The notes: generated by a model from the sequence alone, not told the origin. A stretch of 64,000 bases of DNA from Candidatus Kouleothrix ribensis (GCA_016722075.1 JADKGW010000001.1:1860001-1924000), one strand, 5' to 3'. Positions 17,640-25,829 are shown, counted from the stretch's first letter. Translations and numbers: made by a program.

Positions 17640-18117
17640 GGCGATTGAGTGAGCGCACCACCGCCAGGACGTGGGTTGAGTCGGTTCGCTGCGTTCCACG
17701 CTGCTTGAAGAAGCCGCGTTCCTTGAGTTGGTCAAGTACGGTGTCGAAGATGCGGGCCTCGGCCTGATGCACCAGCAGGCGCGTGCGAAACTCCGAGAGC
17801 ACGGCAGGATCGAACCCGTCGTCATCGATGCGCAGATGCAGTGCATATTTCCAGTCCAGCCGGGTGCAGGCCGCATGCACGGCAGCCCGATCGCCGAGAT
17901 GTTCGTAGCGCTGGAAAATGATGACCAGTGCCAGGAAGGCCGGCGAAAGGGCGGGTTTGCCCTCGGGATGGTACAGATCGGCGAAATCTTCATCTCGCCA
18001 CTGCTCGAAGAGCGTATCGCCGACGTAGCGGTAGGGACTATCCGCGGCCAAATGTTTTTCGCCCCAGGTAGCTACCTCAAGTGGAATCGGGCGCGGCAAT
18101 TGGGGTTTGAGGCACAT
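17640..18117 (-). pseudogene. Truncated IS1182-family transposase (N-terminal part)
   Basis: From the ATG at 18117 the frame encodes the N-terminus of an IS1182-type transposase: MCLKPQLPRPIPLEVATWGE, LFEQWRDEDFADLYHPEGKP, AACTRLDWKYALHLRIDDDG, FDPAVLSEFRTRL and TDSTHVLAVVRSLNRLEMVG. Similarity stops near 17640; the DDE catalytic core that should follow is absent, and the same frame runs on through the 21-bp repeats to 16819 (432 codons in all). AAAGACCTCCC on the plus strand is the ribosome-binding site (GGGAGGTCTTT). A second truncated relative starts at 21210 on the other strand. Confidence 0.8.
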
Positions 18118-18147
18118 AAAGACCTCCCGCCTGACATAGGCTCTAGG

Positions 18148-18307
18148 CTCAGTAGATCACAGATTCGCATTCTGATGCGGTGTTTCGTGACTAGAACTAT
18201 CTGATGAAACTCTGGCAAAGCTCATCAGAAAGCTGTATTGCTCATCCAACCAACCGTACCAATTCCGCGTCGGATGGCTTGCCGAACCAAATCTGTGATC
18301 TACTGAG
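18148..18307. repeat. 18-bp perfect inverted repeat, MITE-like
   Basis: CTCAGTAGATCACAGATT (18148-18165) is the exact reverse complement of AATCTGTGATCTACTGAG (18290-18307), with 124 bases between. It lies just upstream of the truncated IS1182 transposase. It could be an IS end plus an inverted remnant, or a small non-autonomous element. No gene is inside. Confidence 0.6.
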
Positions 18308-18352
18308 TCTATGTATTGTACAGCACTATGCTATTGGGCGGTCACATGACAA

Positions 18353-18745
18353 TCACTGGCCGTGCAACACAAATCGATAGAGGTTCCGTGCTTGATTGCG
18401 CGATAGGACCTTGAGAAGTCCGAAATGGATTCTAGCGAGGTAATCCTGCGCGTTTTGTACATCCTTTCCGGTCATCTCTTTGTAGGTAAGTAATCTTTTC
18501 CGATGAATATCATCCCCAAATAACGTACTGGGCTCGGTCGTCATCGGTTTACCAGCATGGTTATAAGCTCGATACGTAAGAAAAAGTCCAGCAAGCATAA
18601 ACCGCTCCAGTTTGAGTGGATCTTTCACTATATCCGGCAAATGAGGCGCGATCATCTCCATGTACCGCCTGAGATAAGGAAAAGTGCTTTGCTCTTCTTC
18701 AGTATAGGAGTACATGGAGATAATCGGCTGTGGATCTAAGCTCAT
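18353..18745 (-). CDS. Candidate immunity protein for ART-type RHS toxin
   Basis: A 130-residue soluble protein with no recognised domain (MSLDPQPIISMYSYTEEEQS ... YLARIHFGLLKVLSRNQARN). Its ATG overlaps the stop of the upstream RHS toxin fragment in an ATGA arrangement (18742-18745), the close coupling usual for toxin-immunity pairs. The assignment rests on that context only. Codon use is AT-richer than in the flanking housekeeping genes. Confidence 0.6.
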   Translation of the reverse strand: MSLDPQPIISMYSYTEEEQSTFPYLRRYMEMIAPHLPDIVKDPLKLERFMLAGLFLTYRAYNHAGKPMTTEPSTLFGDDIHRKRLLTYKEMTGKDVQNAQDYLARIHFGLLKVLSRNQARNLYRFVLHGQ

Positions 18746-19599
18746 GGCAGTCTTCTGACATTATAGATTTGGGTACCACCTGGCGCCAAATCCTCGGCTT
18801 CACCAAACAGATTCCACCAGGCACGATACAAATCACCTTGCCTGACTTCGAACTCGAACACGCAGCTTGCGAATTGTTGGGCAACTTGCGGATTGCGTGT
18901 CAGTGAAACAAACTGGCTCGGTGGATTGTCACTGGTGAGACTATGCCAAAACCGGGCCACGAAACTGCGATTCCAGAAAGAGGGTGGAATGTTAGCGCGC
19001 TGCGCTTTGCTCTCAAGCACTTCTCGCTCCAGCGCGGCTATGTCGTCCGGGTAATCAGTACCGCGCCAACGCGTCACCACCTTATCAGCAGCTGCCGCAC
19101 GTGCGGCCCGTGCACGGAGATAGCTTCGCGCAGCCGCTGCGGAACTTGCCGCTCCACCCAGGACTTGACCAACACCGCGCGGATTCTCGTTCAGAATCTG
19201 TGCCGCACGCGCGGGATTATGTGCCAGGAGTTGCGCCCCCCGCACGACGGGATCAACCAGCTGTTTGCGAAGATACGTTGCTGAACCAGATGGATCGTTG
19301 ACCAAATTGTGCAGGCCGCGTCCCGCAGCTTGCCATGTTTCGGCTTTCGCCAGACTAGCAATCGCGGCGCCTGGCGCGCCCATGCCCTCTACGACACCAG
19401 CTGAATACTGCTCGAAATCCTCCCATCCCGTGTATTGTACTCCTTCGTCCCAGAAGGGCCGGCACGTTGGGTCAATCCACGGTACACATCTGCCAGTCGG
19501 ATCAGTCCAGTTAACCGGGTTGCTCAGTGAGTATGCGTACGGATGGTGGCTGTACGGAACGTCGTCCCGGTTCTCCCGAGTTTGCCAGCGGAATGATGC
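18742..19599 (-). CDS. RHS C-terminal fragment with ADP-ribosyltransferase-like toxin
   Basis: An in-frame TAG at 19600-19602 marks the upstream limit; the frame below it starts at an RHS-core end, HHPYAYSLSNPVNWTDPTGR, then a variable tip. The first ATG is at 19383 (213 residues), so the RHS part has lost its start and its core. After a linker rich in Ala, the tip reads VVTRWRGTDYPDD, QFVSLTRNPQVAQQFAS and NLFGEAEDLAPGGTQIYNV, fitting an R-S-E ADP-ribosyltransferase: Arg in RWRG, Ser/Thr in SLT and Glu in EAED. In intact RHS proteins such tips are released inside target cells. Here it is probably an orphan cassette retained with its immunity gene. Confidence 0.7.
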   Translation of the reverse strand, partial: ASFRWQTRENRDDVPYSHHPYAYSLSNPVNWTDPTGRCVPWIDPTCRPFWDEGVQYTGWEDFEQYSAGVVEGMGAPGAAIASLAKAETWQAAGRGLHNLVNDPSGSATYLRKQLVDPVVRGAQLLAHNPARAAQILNENPRGVGQVLGGAASSAAAARSYLRARAARAAAADKVVTRWRGTDYPDDIAALEREVLESKAQRANIPPSFWNRSFVARFWHSLTSDNPPSQFVSLTRNPQVAQQFASCVFEFEVRQGDLYRAWWNLFGEAEDLAPGGTQIYNVRRLP

Positions 19600-20470
19600 C
19601 TATGCGCTGAGCAATCCGTTGCTGTATACTGATCCGGCTGGAACGTGTGCAGTGCTGGATGACGAAGACTGCCACAAACCACCGCGGATCCCTGATCGGC
19701 GAAACCCTGTCTTGTGCCCGAAAGGCTATTTCTGGGCGGGAGCAGCGGACAAGCCAGACTGTATCTCGGAAGCACCCTATACGAACATAGATGATCGCGT
19801 GGATGTGGGCATCATCATGGGCGTGTCAGGGGCAGCTGGAGGTTTGATTACTCCTGGTGGTTTGCTTCAAGGCGTAAACGTAGGTTACGAGCAAGTATTC
19901 GATCTCTATGACTTCGAGGTCGCCTCGTTCACGTACGGTGGTGGTGGTGCTTATGTTGGCGCTTTTACCGATTATCCGCTGATATTTAAGAAGGGGTGGC
20001 GCTGTCCCCTCACCTTGGGAGGCAATGGCTACATTGGTGTGGTTACCGGATGGAAGAATTACCCCAAACCTGGAATAGATAATTACGCAGGGCCGTTCAG
20101 AACCTATTCGGGAGGTGCCACAGTGCCAGGAGTAGGTCCTATTCCCCTTATTCTTGGTGGACAAGCATTTGGCTCGCTTGACCAGAGTATTCGCTCTCCA
20201 GATGGCAAGATGGTGGGGGGCGCTGTTAGTGTAGGATCTGGGAACGATAGATTACCCTTCGGTGGTTCGGTGATGGACAATGACTATTCGCAACCGTTCT
20301 GGAGATTTGACTTTCACGGAACCCGAGGTGGTAAACCCCTACCGCCTACCCAGCAAGAAACCGACCAGTTCGTGAGAATGGTTCAGTTAGCACTCCAAGG
20401 GTCTAGTCCGACCATCGCTATAGCAGCAGAAGTTGTCATTCGACACAATGCTCGACGATGGAGGAATTAA
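19592..20470 (+). CDS. RHS C-terminal fragment with unknown glycine-rich tip
   Basis: The frame is open from 19265, but recognisable RHS sequence begins only at NDAYALSNPLLYTDPAGTCA. The tip of about 275 residues has a cysteine-containing start (CAVLDDEDCHKPP, LCPKGYFW), then a hydrophobic Gly-rich stretch GIIMGVSGAAGGLITPGGLL, many aromatic/Gly pairs (FTYGGGGAYVGAF, GGNGYIGVVTGWKNY) and ends RHNARRWRN. I do not recognise the domain. The amphipathic, glycine-rich character and the membrane-anchored protein encoded next would fit a membrane-active toxin, which is inference. No independent start codon with a ribosome-binding site is evident. Confidence 0.55.
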   Translation, partial: NDAYALSNPLLYTDPAGTCAVLDDEDCHKPPRIPDRRNPVLCPKGYFWAGAADKPDCISEAPYTNIDDRVDVGIIMGVSGAAGGLITPGGLLQGVNVGYEQVFDLYDFEVASFTYGGGGAYVGAFTDYPLIFKKGWRCPLTLGGNGYIGVVTGWKNYPKPGIDNYAGPFRTYSGGATVPGVGPIPLILGGQAFGSLDQSIRSPDGKMVGGAVSVGSGNDRLPFGGSVMDNDYSQPFWRFDFHGTRGGKPLPPTQQETDQFVRMVQLALQGSSPTIAIAAEVVIRHNARRWRN

Positions 20471-20618
20471 GTACGGATAGCCAGCTAAAGTAAGCGTCAT
20501 CTTGGTCTACTCCTCGAACAGTGGAGTAGACCAAGATGATACAACGGTTGACTCTCAAACCCCAACTACACACGCCTCGTGTGTTCACCTCGATGATGTG
20601 TGTGAGGAAAAGCGACGA

Positions 20619-21107
20619 ATGCCTGCACAGGAGCGATTTTCATCATTTCGGTGGATTCCAGTCATTGCAATTCTACTCTGTGTGGGATGCGTCTTGGCTG
20701 GCGTTCTCACCAAAGCATTCTTTGGAGCACCCTTTATCCCTAGGCTAGGTGGTACCATCGATATCCGAGGGACGGGGATCGCTATTCTCCGGCTGCCAAC
20801 TGATCCTATTCAAGAAATAGAGGTCTTCTCAGATGGCGAGGCAATTCGCTATGCCTATCCAATTACCCCAAATGTCTACACCCGAATCGTACTCGGCCCC
20901 GCCCAAAAACGCGAACTGGAAGAGTTTCGCATTCAGTGGTGTCATGAACTGCCCTCCTTTCGGACTCTCGGCCCTGATGAACCCTTCTACGATCTCGCCT
21001 TCCGCTGTACTGGATACAACGTCAAGCAGGCCAAAGTGCCAGTAGATATGCTACCAGAGATATTCGCGGACATTCTTAAACAGCTGCCTGCGCCTCCGCC
21101 GTCTTGA
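20619..21107 (+). CDS. Membrane-anchored candidate immunity protein
   Basis: A 162-residue protein with one N-terminal transmembrane helix (WIPVIAILLCVGCVLAGVLT) and an extracytoplasmic or cytoplasmic domain of about 125 residues containing two Cys (WCHEL, FRCTG). The start MPAQERFSSF is preceded by GAGG about 11 bases upstream; the frame is also open from 20502. It lies 148 bases after the unknown RHS tip in the same direction, the usual place for an immunity gene. No known family is recognised. Confidence 0.55.
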   Translation: MPAQERFSSFRWIPVIAILLCVGCVLAGVLTKAFFGAPFIPRLGGTIDIRGTGIAILRLPTDPIQEIEVFSDGEAIRYAYPITPNVYTRIVLGPAQKRELEEFRIQWCHELPSFRTLGPDEPFYDLAFRCTGYNVKQAKVPVDMLPEIFADILKQLPAPPPS

Positions 21108-21209
21108 TACGGATTAAGGTTAGAGGCAGCGGCCACCGACCAAGTTTTCCATTCAGTGGACGCTGTACTACTATGCACCGCACACCGGCTGTTCGTGAGG
21201 AGGTGTGCG

Positions 21210-21539
21210 ATGTGCCTCAAGCCTCAAGCGCTACATCCCATACCAGCAGCCACAGCGGCACTCGTTCACGATCTCTTTCCCGAAGACTCGGTCTACCAGT
21301 TCGTCGGCGATGTCCTCTTCGACCAGTTTCATGACGAGGACTTCATCGACCTCTACCCCAAGGATGGTCAGCCCAGCATCTCGCCGGTGCTGCTTTCATT
21401 CGTCACCATCTTCCAGTCCCTCGAAGACCTTTCCGACCGGAAAACGGTCTACAGCCTGCGCTTCCGCTTCGATTGAAAGTATGCGCTACACCTGCCGCCT
21501 GAGTACAAAGGTTTTGACCCGACGGTGCTGAGTGAGTTT
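21210..21539 (+). pseudogene. Truncated IS1182-family transposase, nonsense-interrupted
   Basis: Starts MCLKPQALHPIPAATAALVH after a fine GAGGAGG site. It continues through SVYQFVGDVLFDQFHDEDFI and LEDLSDRKTVYSLRFRFD, then meets a TGA at 21474-21476. The next codons in the same frame are KYALHLPPEYKGFDPTVLSE FRQRL: the stop replaces the conserved Trp of the family motif 'LDWKYALHL' (TGG to TGA). After FRQRL the sequence passes directly into an RHS tip. The catalytic part of the transposase is absent. Confidence 0.8.
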
Positions 21540-22469
21540 CGCCAGCGCTTGCACCAGTATGCGTACGCCGACCCGGTGCGGCTGAGCGATCTGAGTGGGC
21601 GGTGTGTTGCATCGGAAGGCCGGAATGGATGCTATGGCGAGCAGAGCTTCGGCGCGCAGATTATCGCGATTATGCGCGCGTATAATCTGTACCCTGACGC
21701 GTTCAACAGCCTCACGCCTGGCAATCCCCAAATGGCCGCTGCGGTGTGGCGCTTGATGGATCGGCATCCCGCGCAGGCGCAAACCTATGACCCGCGACAA
21801 GATCCCGAACTATCGACACTCATCGCACAGGAGTACTACGGCGACTCAGCGGAGGTGGTGCTCCAAATCCTTCAGATGGTCACGGCGTGGCAGCTTGATC
21901 ATACGAACAATTCGACTACTCCCTGGACGTATGCTGTTGGCGTAATAGGCACGGTAGGAATCACCGATGGGCCAGCCGGATTTTGTAGTCCAGATAGGGG
22001 CGGTGGAGGTATGGGTACCAGCCCTATCAAGCCGTTAAAGTCTACATATAGATATGGAAAGCTTGATGAATATGGCCGTGCTACTGAAGCGGAAGCGGTT
22101 CTCGTTGCTCCAATAACGAAAGGCTCAAAGTCGAGAGCAGACGTCCCAGGATTAGACACGAACTACCATGATCGAACCCATCTGATACCAAAAGAGTTAG
22201 GGGGGTCTGGACGCCGCGAGAACATCGTGCCCATGTACTGGAATGTCAATCAGAATGTGATGGTCGAGTTTGAGCAGCAGGTTGCAGCAGCAGTCAATAG
22301 AGGCGATATTGTTCGCTACAAAGTCACCCCACAGTACCGCGGATCTGAGGCTGTACCTTTTGCCATTACTATTGAGGCAAAAGGTAGTACAATAGACTTA
22401 CACCTAGTTTTGGCTCCAATTGGCGACACGATGCCGCTGGGCGTAATGCGGTTGCAGAAAAATGCATGA
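21525..22469 (+). CDS. RHS tip with DRxH non-specific nuclease-like domain
   Basis: A GTG at 21525 lies inside the transposase remnant; the RHS-type portion begins at HQYAYADPVRLSDLSGRC. After a helical linker (residues ~30-140) comes a nuclease-like region: YRYGKLDEYGRATEAEAVLV, then YHDRTHLIPKELGGSGRREN, IVPMYWNVNQNVMVEFEQQV and IVRYKVTPQYRGSEAVPFAI. The D-R-x-H motif with following G-G-x-G and N-x-V-P matches the DNA/RNA non-specific endonuclease (Endonuclea_NS_2-like) toxins. It has lost the RHS core and is fused in frame to IS1182 sequence. The expected downstream immunity gene is not adjacent; IS elements follow, and a SUKH gene lies 2.8 kb further. Confidence 0.7.
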   Translation: MLSEFRQRLHQYAYADPVRLSDLSGRCVASEGRNGCYGEQSFGAQIIAIMRAYNLYPDAFNSLTPGNPQMAAAVWRLMDRHPAQAQTYDPRQDPELSTLIAQEYYGDSAEVVLQILQMVTAWQLDHTNNSTTPWTYAVGVIGTVGITDGPAGFCSPDRGGGGMGTSPIKPLKSTYRYGKLDEYGRATEAEAVLVAPITKGSKSRADVPGLDTNYHDRTHLIPKELGGSGRRENIVPMYWNVNQNVMVEFEQQVAAAVNRGDIVRYKVTPQYRGSEAVPFAITIEAKGSTIDLHLVLAPIGDTMPLGVMRLQKNA

Positions 22470-22518
22470 TGAGCCATACCTTTTCGGGATTTCACCGTCA
22501 CGAAAAAGGAGGCTCATC

Positions 22519-23898
22519 ATGGCCCAGTCTACCACGGCGCCGACCACGACCTTTACGCCTGTCGCATCGCTGGCTGCATTGGGGCTGTATCTGCGGCAGA
22601 TCGATTTCTTGGTGCCGGTGCGGGAACAGGTGAAGATTGTGCAGAAGACGGTCATCCATACGCCCATGGACAAACTGACTGATGCCTTGGTCACCATTCT
22701 GGCCGGTGCCCACGGCATCGTGGAGGCCAATACGCTGCTGCGGAGCGATCGCGCCTTGCAGGAGGCGTTTGGCCGGGAGGCCTGTGCCGAGCAATCGAGC
22801 ATTCAGGCGACATTGAACGCCTGCACCGCGACCAACGTGCAGCAGTTGACGGCGGCACTGACCATCATCTATCGCCAGCACAGCCGGGGCTATCGGCATG
22901 CCTACGCCCGCCAGTACCAATTGCTGGATGTCGATCTGAGCGGCATGCCCTGTGGCTCGAAAGCCGCGCTGGCCACCAAAGGCTATTTCGCCAACCAGCG
23001 CAACCGCCGCGGGCGCCAGCTCGGGCGCGTGCTGGCCAGTCGCTATGGTGAGATTGTGACCGATCAACTCTTTGCGGGCACGGTCGGGCTGACCAAAGCG
23101 CTGATCCCCTGGTCAACGCGGCCGAGCAAGTGCTGGAGCTGGACGAGGCCAAACGCCAGCGCACCATCCTGCGCATCGACTCCGGGCGGCGGCAGTATCG
23201 ACGACATCAACTGGGCGTTGGCGCGCGGCTATCACATCCTCACCAAAGATTACTCGCGCCAGCGGGCGCGCAAGCTGGGCGTGAGCGTGACGGAATGGAT
23301 CGATGACCCGCAGATCGCAGGACGCCAGGTCGGGTGGGTGGCGACGCCCGCGCCCGAATACGTGCGTCCGGTCGGGCGGATCGCCGTCCGCTGGAAGCAG
23401 AAGAACGGGCAGTGGGAGTATGCGGTGATCATCACGACCCTGCTGGCGGCTGATGTGATTGCCGAAACGAACCAGCCCCAGGCGCAGGTCTTGGACCATC
23501 AGGCGGTACTGCTGGCGTATGTGCAGTGCTACGACATGCGTGGTGGTGGGGTCGAGACGAGCTTCAAGGACGACAAGCAGGGCATCGGCCTGACGAAACG
23601 GAGCAAGAAGCGGTTCGCCGCGCAACAGATGCTCACGCTGCTGGGCAGCCTGGCCCATAACGTGATCGTCTGGGCGCGCCAGTGGCTGAGCGATCACGAG
23701 CCCAAGCTGCGCCGCTATGGCCTCAAACGGATGGTGCGCGATATCTTCCATATCAGCGGCTTTCTCGTCCACAATGCCCGTGGGCGGATTGTGGAAGTGG
23801 TGCTGAACCAACGCGCCCCACGCGTCCGCAATCTCGCCCGTAGCTTGGATGTGCGCCTACGGCCCCAGCACATCGCCATCAATTGGGGCCAAATCTAG
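22519..23898 (+). CDS. IS4-type DDE transposase, probably inactive
   Basis: A 459-residue transposase starting MAQSTTAPTTTFTPVASL, with AAGGAGG upstream. IVQKTVIHTPMDKLTDALVT, QYQLLDVDLSGMPCGSKAAL (first Asp) and GGGVETSFKDDKQGIGLTKR (Glu) belong to an IS4-like family common in filamentous Chloroflexi. Between about 23107 and 23184 the sequence is out of the ancestral frame: the present frame reads ALIPWSTRPSKCWSWTRPNA, while the +1 frame reads PLVNAAEQVLELDEAKRQRT then ILRIDSG, which holds the second catalytic Asp. A one-base loss and a one-base gain thus cancel but destroy the active site. Confidence 0.8.
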   Translation: MAQSTTAPTTTFTPVASLAALGLYLRQIDFLVPVREQVKIVQKTVIHTPMDKLTDALVTILAGAHGIVEANTLLRSDRALQEAFGREACAEQSSIQATLNACTATNVQQLTAALTIIYRQHSRGYRHAYARQYQLLDVDLSGMPCGSKAALATKGYFANQRNRRGRQLGRVLASRYGEIVTDQLFAGTVGLTKALIPWSTRPSKCWSWTRPNASAPSCASTPGGGSIDDINWALARGYHILTKDYSRQRARKLGVSVTEWIDDPQIAGRQVGWVATPAPEYVRPVGRIAVRWKQKNGQWEYAVIITTLLAADVIAETNQPQAQVLDHQAVLLAYVQCYDMRGGGVETSFKDDKQGIGLTKRSKKRFAAQQMLTLLGSLAHNVIVWARQWLSDHEPKLRRYGLKRMVRDIFHISGFLVHNARGRIVEVVLNQRAPRVRNLARSLDVRLRPQHIAINWGQI

Positions 23899-23965
23899 GT
23901 TACAAGTCAGTGTTCTGAATCGCCCTGACCCTGTGAACCCGCGTCGCCTCAAATGAGGTTAAAGA

Positions 23966-25202
23966 ATAGTAGAGGTTATCCAAACTTCGAATCTACTTTA
24001 AGATACTAGGACTTTCGCTTCGTATTAGAGAATATTATCCATCAGTACTGTTGGTAAACGAAATACACTCCTCATCATTTGCTCTCTGGCGCTATTTGTG
24101 GTACGGTGACCGAAACACGATCATCAACAGATAGGTGGCGCCATGCTCACGAAAGAGCAATATATCGAGTTCCTGATTAGTACGCCGGTCAATTATACCT
24201 GTACGCAGCTCGCAGACCATCTTTCTGGCATTTCGCATGATAGTATTACTGACTTTCTGAAATCACAACGATTGACTGCTGATTCGGTTTGGTCGTGCGC
24301 GAAAAACCTGATTCACGATGCAGAAGAAAGCTTTCTCATTGTCGACGATAGCGTGCAAGAGAAACCGCACGCACGTGCGATTGAATTGGTCTATCCGCAC
24401 TACAGTGGCAATAAACATGCGGTCATTCGTGGGATTGATATCGTCAATCTGGTACATAGCTCAGGAGATGGCGAATACTATCCAATCGACTACCGTATTT
24501 ACGCACCAGAATATGAACGAGCGACGAAGAATGATCATTTTCTCGCGATGCTGAAAGACGCCTTTGAAGTACGAAAAATACGTGCAACCTATATCGCATT
24601 TGACTCGTGGTATGCCAGCGTTGCTAATCTGAAGTACATTCATCGACACGGTCGGATTTTCTATACGACCTTGAAATCGAATCGTTTGGTCAGCTTAAGC
24701 AAGGAAGAGGGATATATTCATCTCGACATGATTGAATGGACGCCTGAGCGTCTGCAAAATGGCATCGCGGTGAAACTCAAGGAAGTACCCTTTCTCGTGA
24801 AGCTCTTCAAGCTCGTCGCCAAAGACGGTGACATTGAATGGGTGATCACGAACGATCCTGCGACTGATCTAACCATAACCATCGTTCGTGGCCGGAATGA
24901 TGTGCGGTGGGATGTCGAGTGCTTTCACCGCGAATTGAAACAATTGACTGGCATCGAGAAGTGCCAATGTCAGAACGAATGGTCGCAACGCAACCATATT
25001 GCCTGCTGCTACCACGCATGGCTTGCATTAAAAGCATGCTACAGAACTAAAGAAGACGCTCTACCGTGTGAAACATGAGCTGCTATCGAATTATTTGATA
25101 GCCGAATTGAAGCAACCACACATACGTGCACTCAGTATTGCGTAAGTGCATTTATCATTAAGCGAAAGTCCTGGATACATGAACTCGGATAACCTCTACT
25201 AT
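23966..25202 (+). mobile_element. IS701-family insertion sequence
   Basis: Outer perfect inverted repeats ATAGTAGAGGTTATCC (23966-23981) and GGATAACCTCTACTAT (25187-25202) bound the element. Inside them a second inverted box, AGGACTTTCGCTT (24008-24020) and AAGCGAAAGTCCT (25160-25172), is also perfect. Length 1237 bp, one transposase gene, AT-richer than the host. I see no clear target duplication. Confidence 0.75.
24143..25078 (+). CDS. IS701-family transposase, C-terminus frameshifted
   Basis: A 311-residue DDE transposase. FLIVDDSVQEKPHARAIELV (first Asp), IAFDSWYASVANLKYI (second Asp) and RWDVECFHRELKQLTGIEKC (Glu) are IS701 signatures. The frame ends early at CYRTKEDALPCET; the next frame carries the usual C-terminus, KKTLYRVKHELLSNYLIAEL followed by KQPHIRALSIA, up to about 25144. 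A one-base change near 25045 (CTAAAGAAGACG) explains this. Activity may be reduced but the catalytic triad is intact. Confidence 0.88.
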   Translation: MLTKEQYIEFLISTPVNYTCTQLADHLSGISHDSITDFLKSQRLTADSVWSCAKNLIHDAEESFLIVDDSVQEKPHARAIELVYPHYSGNKHAVIRGIDIVNLVHSSGDGEYYPIDYRIYAPEYERATKNDHFLAMLKDAFEVRKIRATYIAFDSWYASVANLKYIHRHGRIFYTTLKSNRLVSLSKEEGYIHLDMIEWTPERLQNGIAVKLKEVPFLVKLFKLVAKDGDIEWVITNDPATDLTITIVRGRNDVRWDVECFHRELKQLTGIEKCQCQNEWSQRNHIACCYHAWLALKACYRTKEDALPCET

Positions 25203-25226
25203 GTACTAGCGAAAGGATTGCTCTAT

Positions 25227-25766
25227 ATGTCTATTCAAGAACTTGTTACAGTACTTACACCACCAAATGTGCCAATTGAAACGGGTAATTCTGATAGTTG
25301 GCCATCTATCGAGAAAGCCCTTGAAACGCCTCTTCCTAGTGACTACAAAGAATATATCAACACGTTTGGAACAGGAATTATAGGCTATCTTATTAGAGTA
25401 TTAAACCCATTTTCTTCTAGACCTCTCTTTGCTCTCTTTTTTCAAGTTAATGAGATAATAAGTACGAGAAAATGGTATAAAGCTAAGTTTGGAGATGATT
25501 GGTGTCCATATCCACTATATCCTGAACCGGATGGTCTTCTTCCTTGGGCAAATACCATAGATGGCGATGCTTTATTTTGGTATACACGCGGCAGGCCAGA
25601 AACTTGGCCTATTGTTGTTGCCGAGGTCAAATCTAAAGACTTTGAAGTTTTTGATCTTCCTACAACATCGTTCTTGAGGCAAGTTATTACAGGTGGTTTG
25701 ACTAGTAATATTCTTGCAGAGATTGATCTAGATCGTTTATTCGAACTTCCAACCGGTGCTAGTTAA
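25227..25766 (+). CDS. SMI1/KNR4 (SUKH) family immunity protein
   Basis: A 179-residue protein starting MSIQELVTVLTPPNVPIETG, with AAAGGA 12 bases before the ATG. SWPSIEKALETPLPSDYKEY, INTFGTGIIGYLIRVLNPF and GLLPWANTIDGDALFWYTRG follow the SUKH/SMI1 pattern (W-x-x-I-E ... LP-x-D-Y ... GdGs/G.i ... LlPWG.t.dGd.lfW). SUKH proteins neutralise contact-dependent toxins, often nucleases. It begins 24 bases after the IS701 right end, which suggests the insertion separated it from its cognate toxin; the DRxH nuclease tip ending at 22469 is the best candidate partner. Confidence 0.8.
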   Translation: MSIQELVTVLTPPNVPIETGNSDSWPSIEKALETPLPSDYKEYINTFGTGIIGYLIRVLNPFSSRPLFALFFQVNEIISTRKWYKAKFGDDWCPYPLYPEPDGLLPWANTIDGDALFWYTRGRPETWPIVVAEVKSKDFEVFDLPTTSFLRQVITGGLTSNILAEIDLDRLFELPTGAS

Positions 25767-25829
25767 CCATTGTTGCTAGGTCTTATCTTGAACAAATGTT
25801 CGAGGTAAGGCCTGTTTGGGTGTAGAAAG

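Noticed and set aside
23899..24142. Small gene between the two IS elements
   Set aside because: AT-rich sequence made of IS701 terminal and subterminal repeats; no supported frame.
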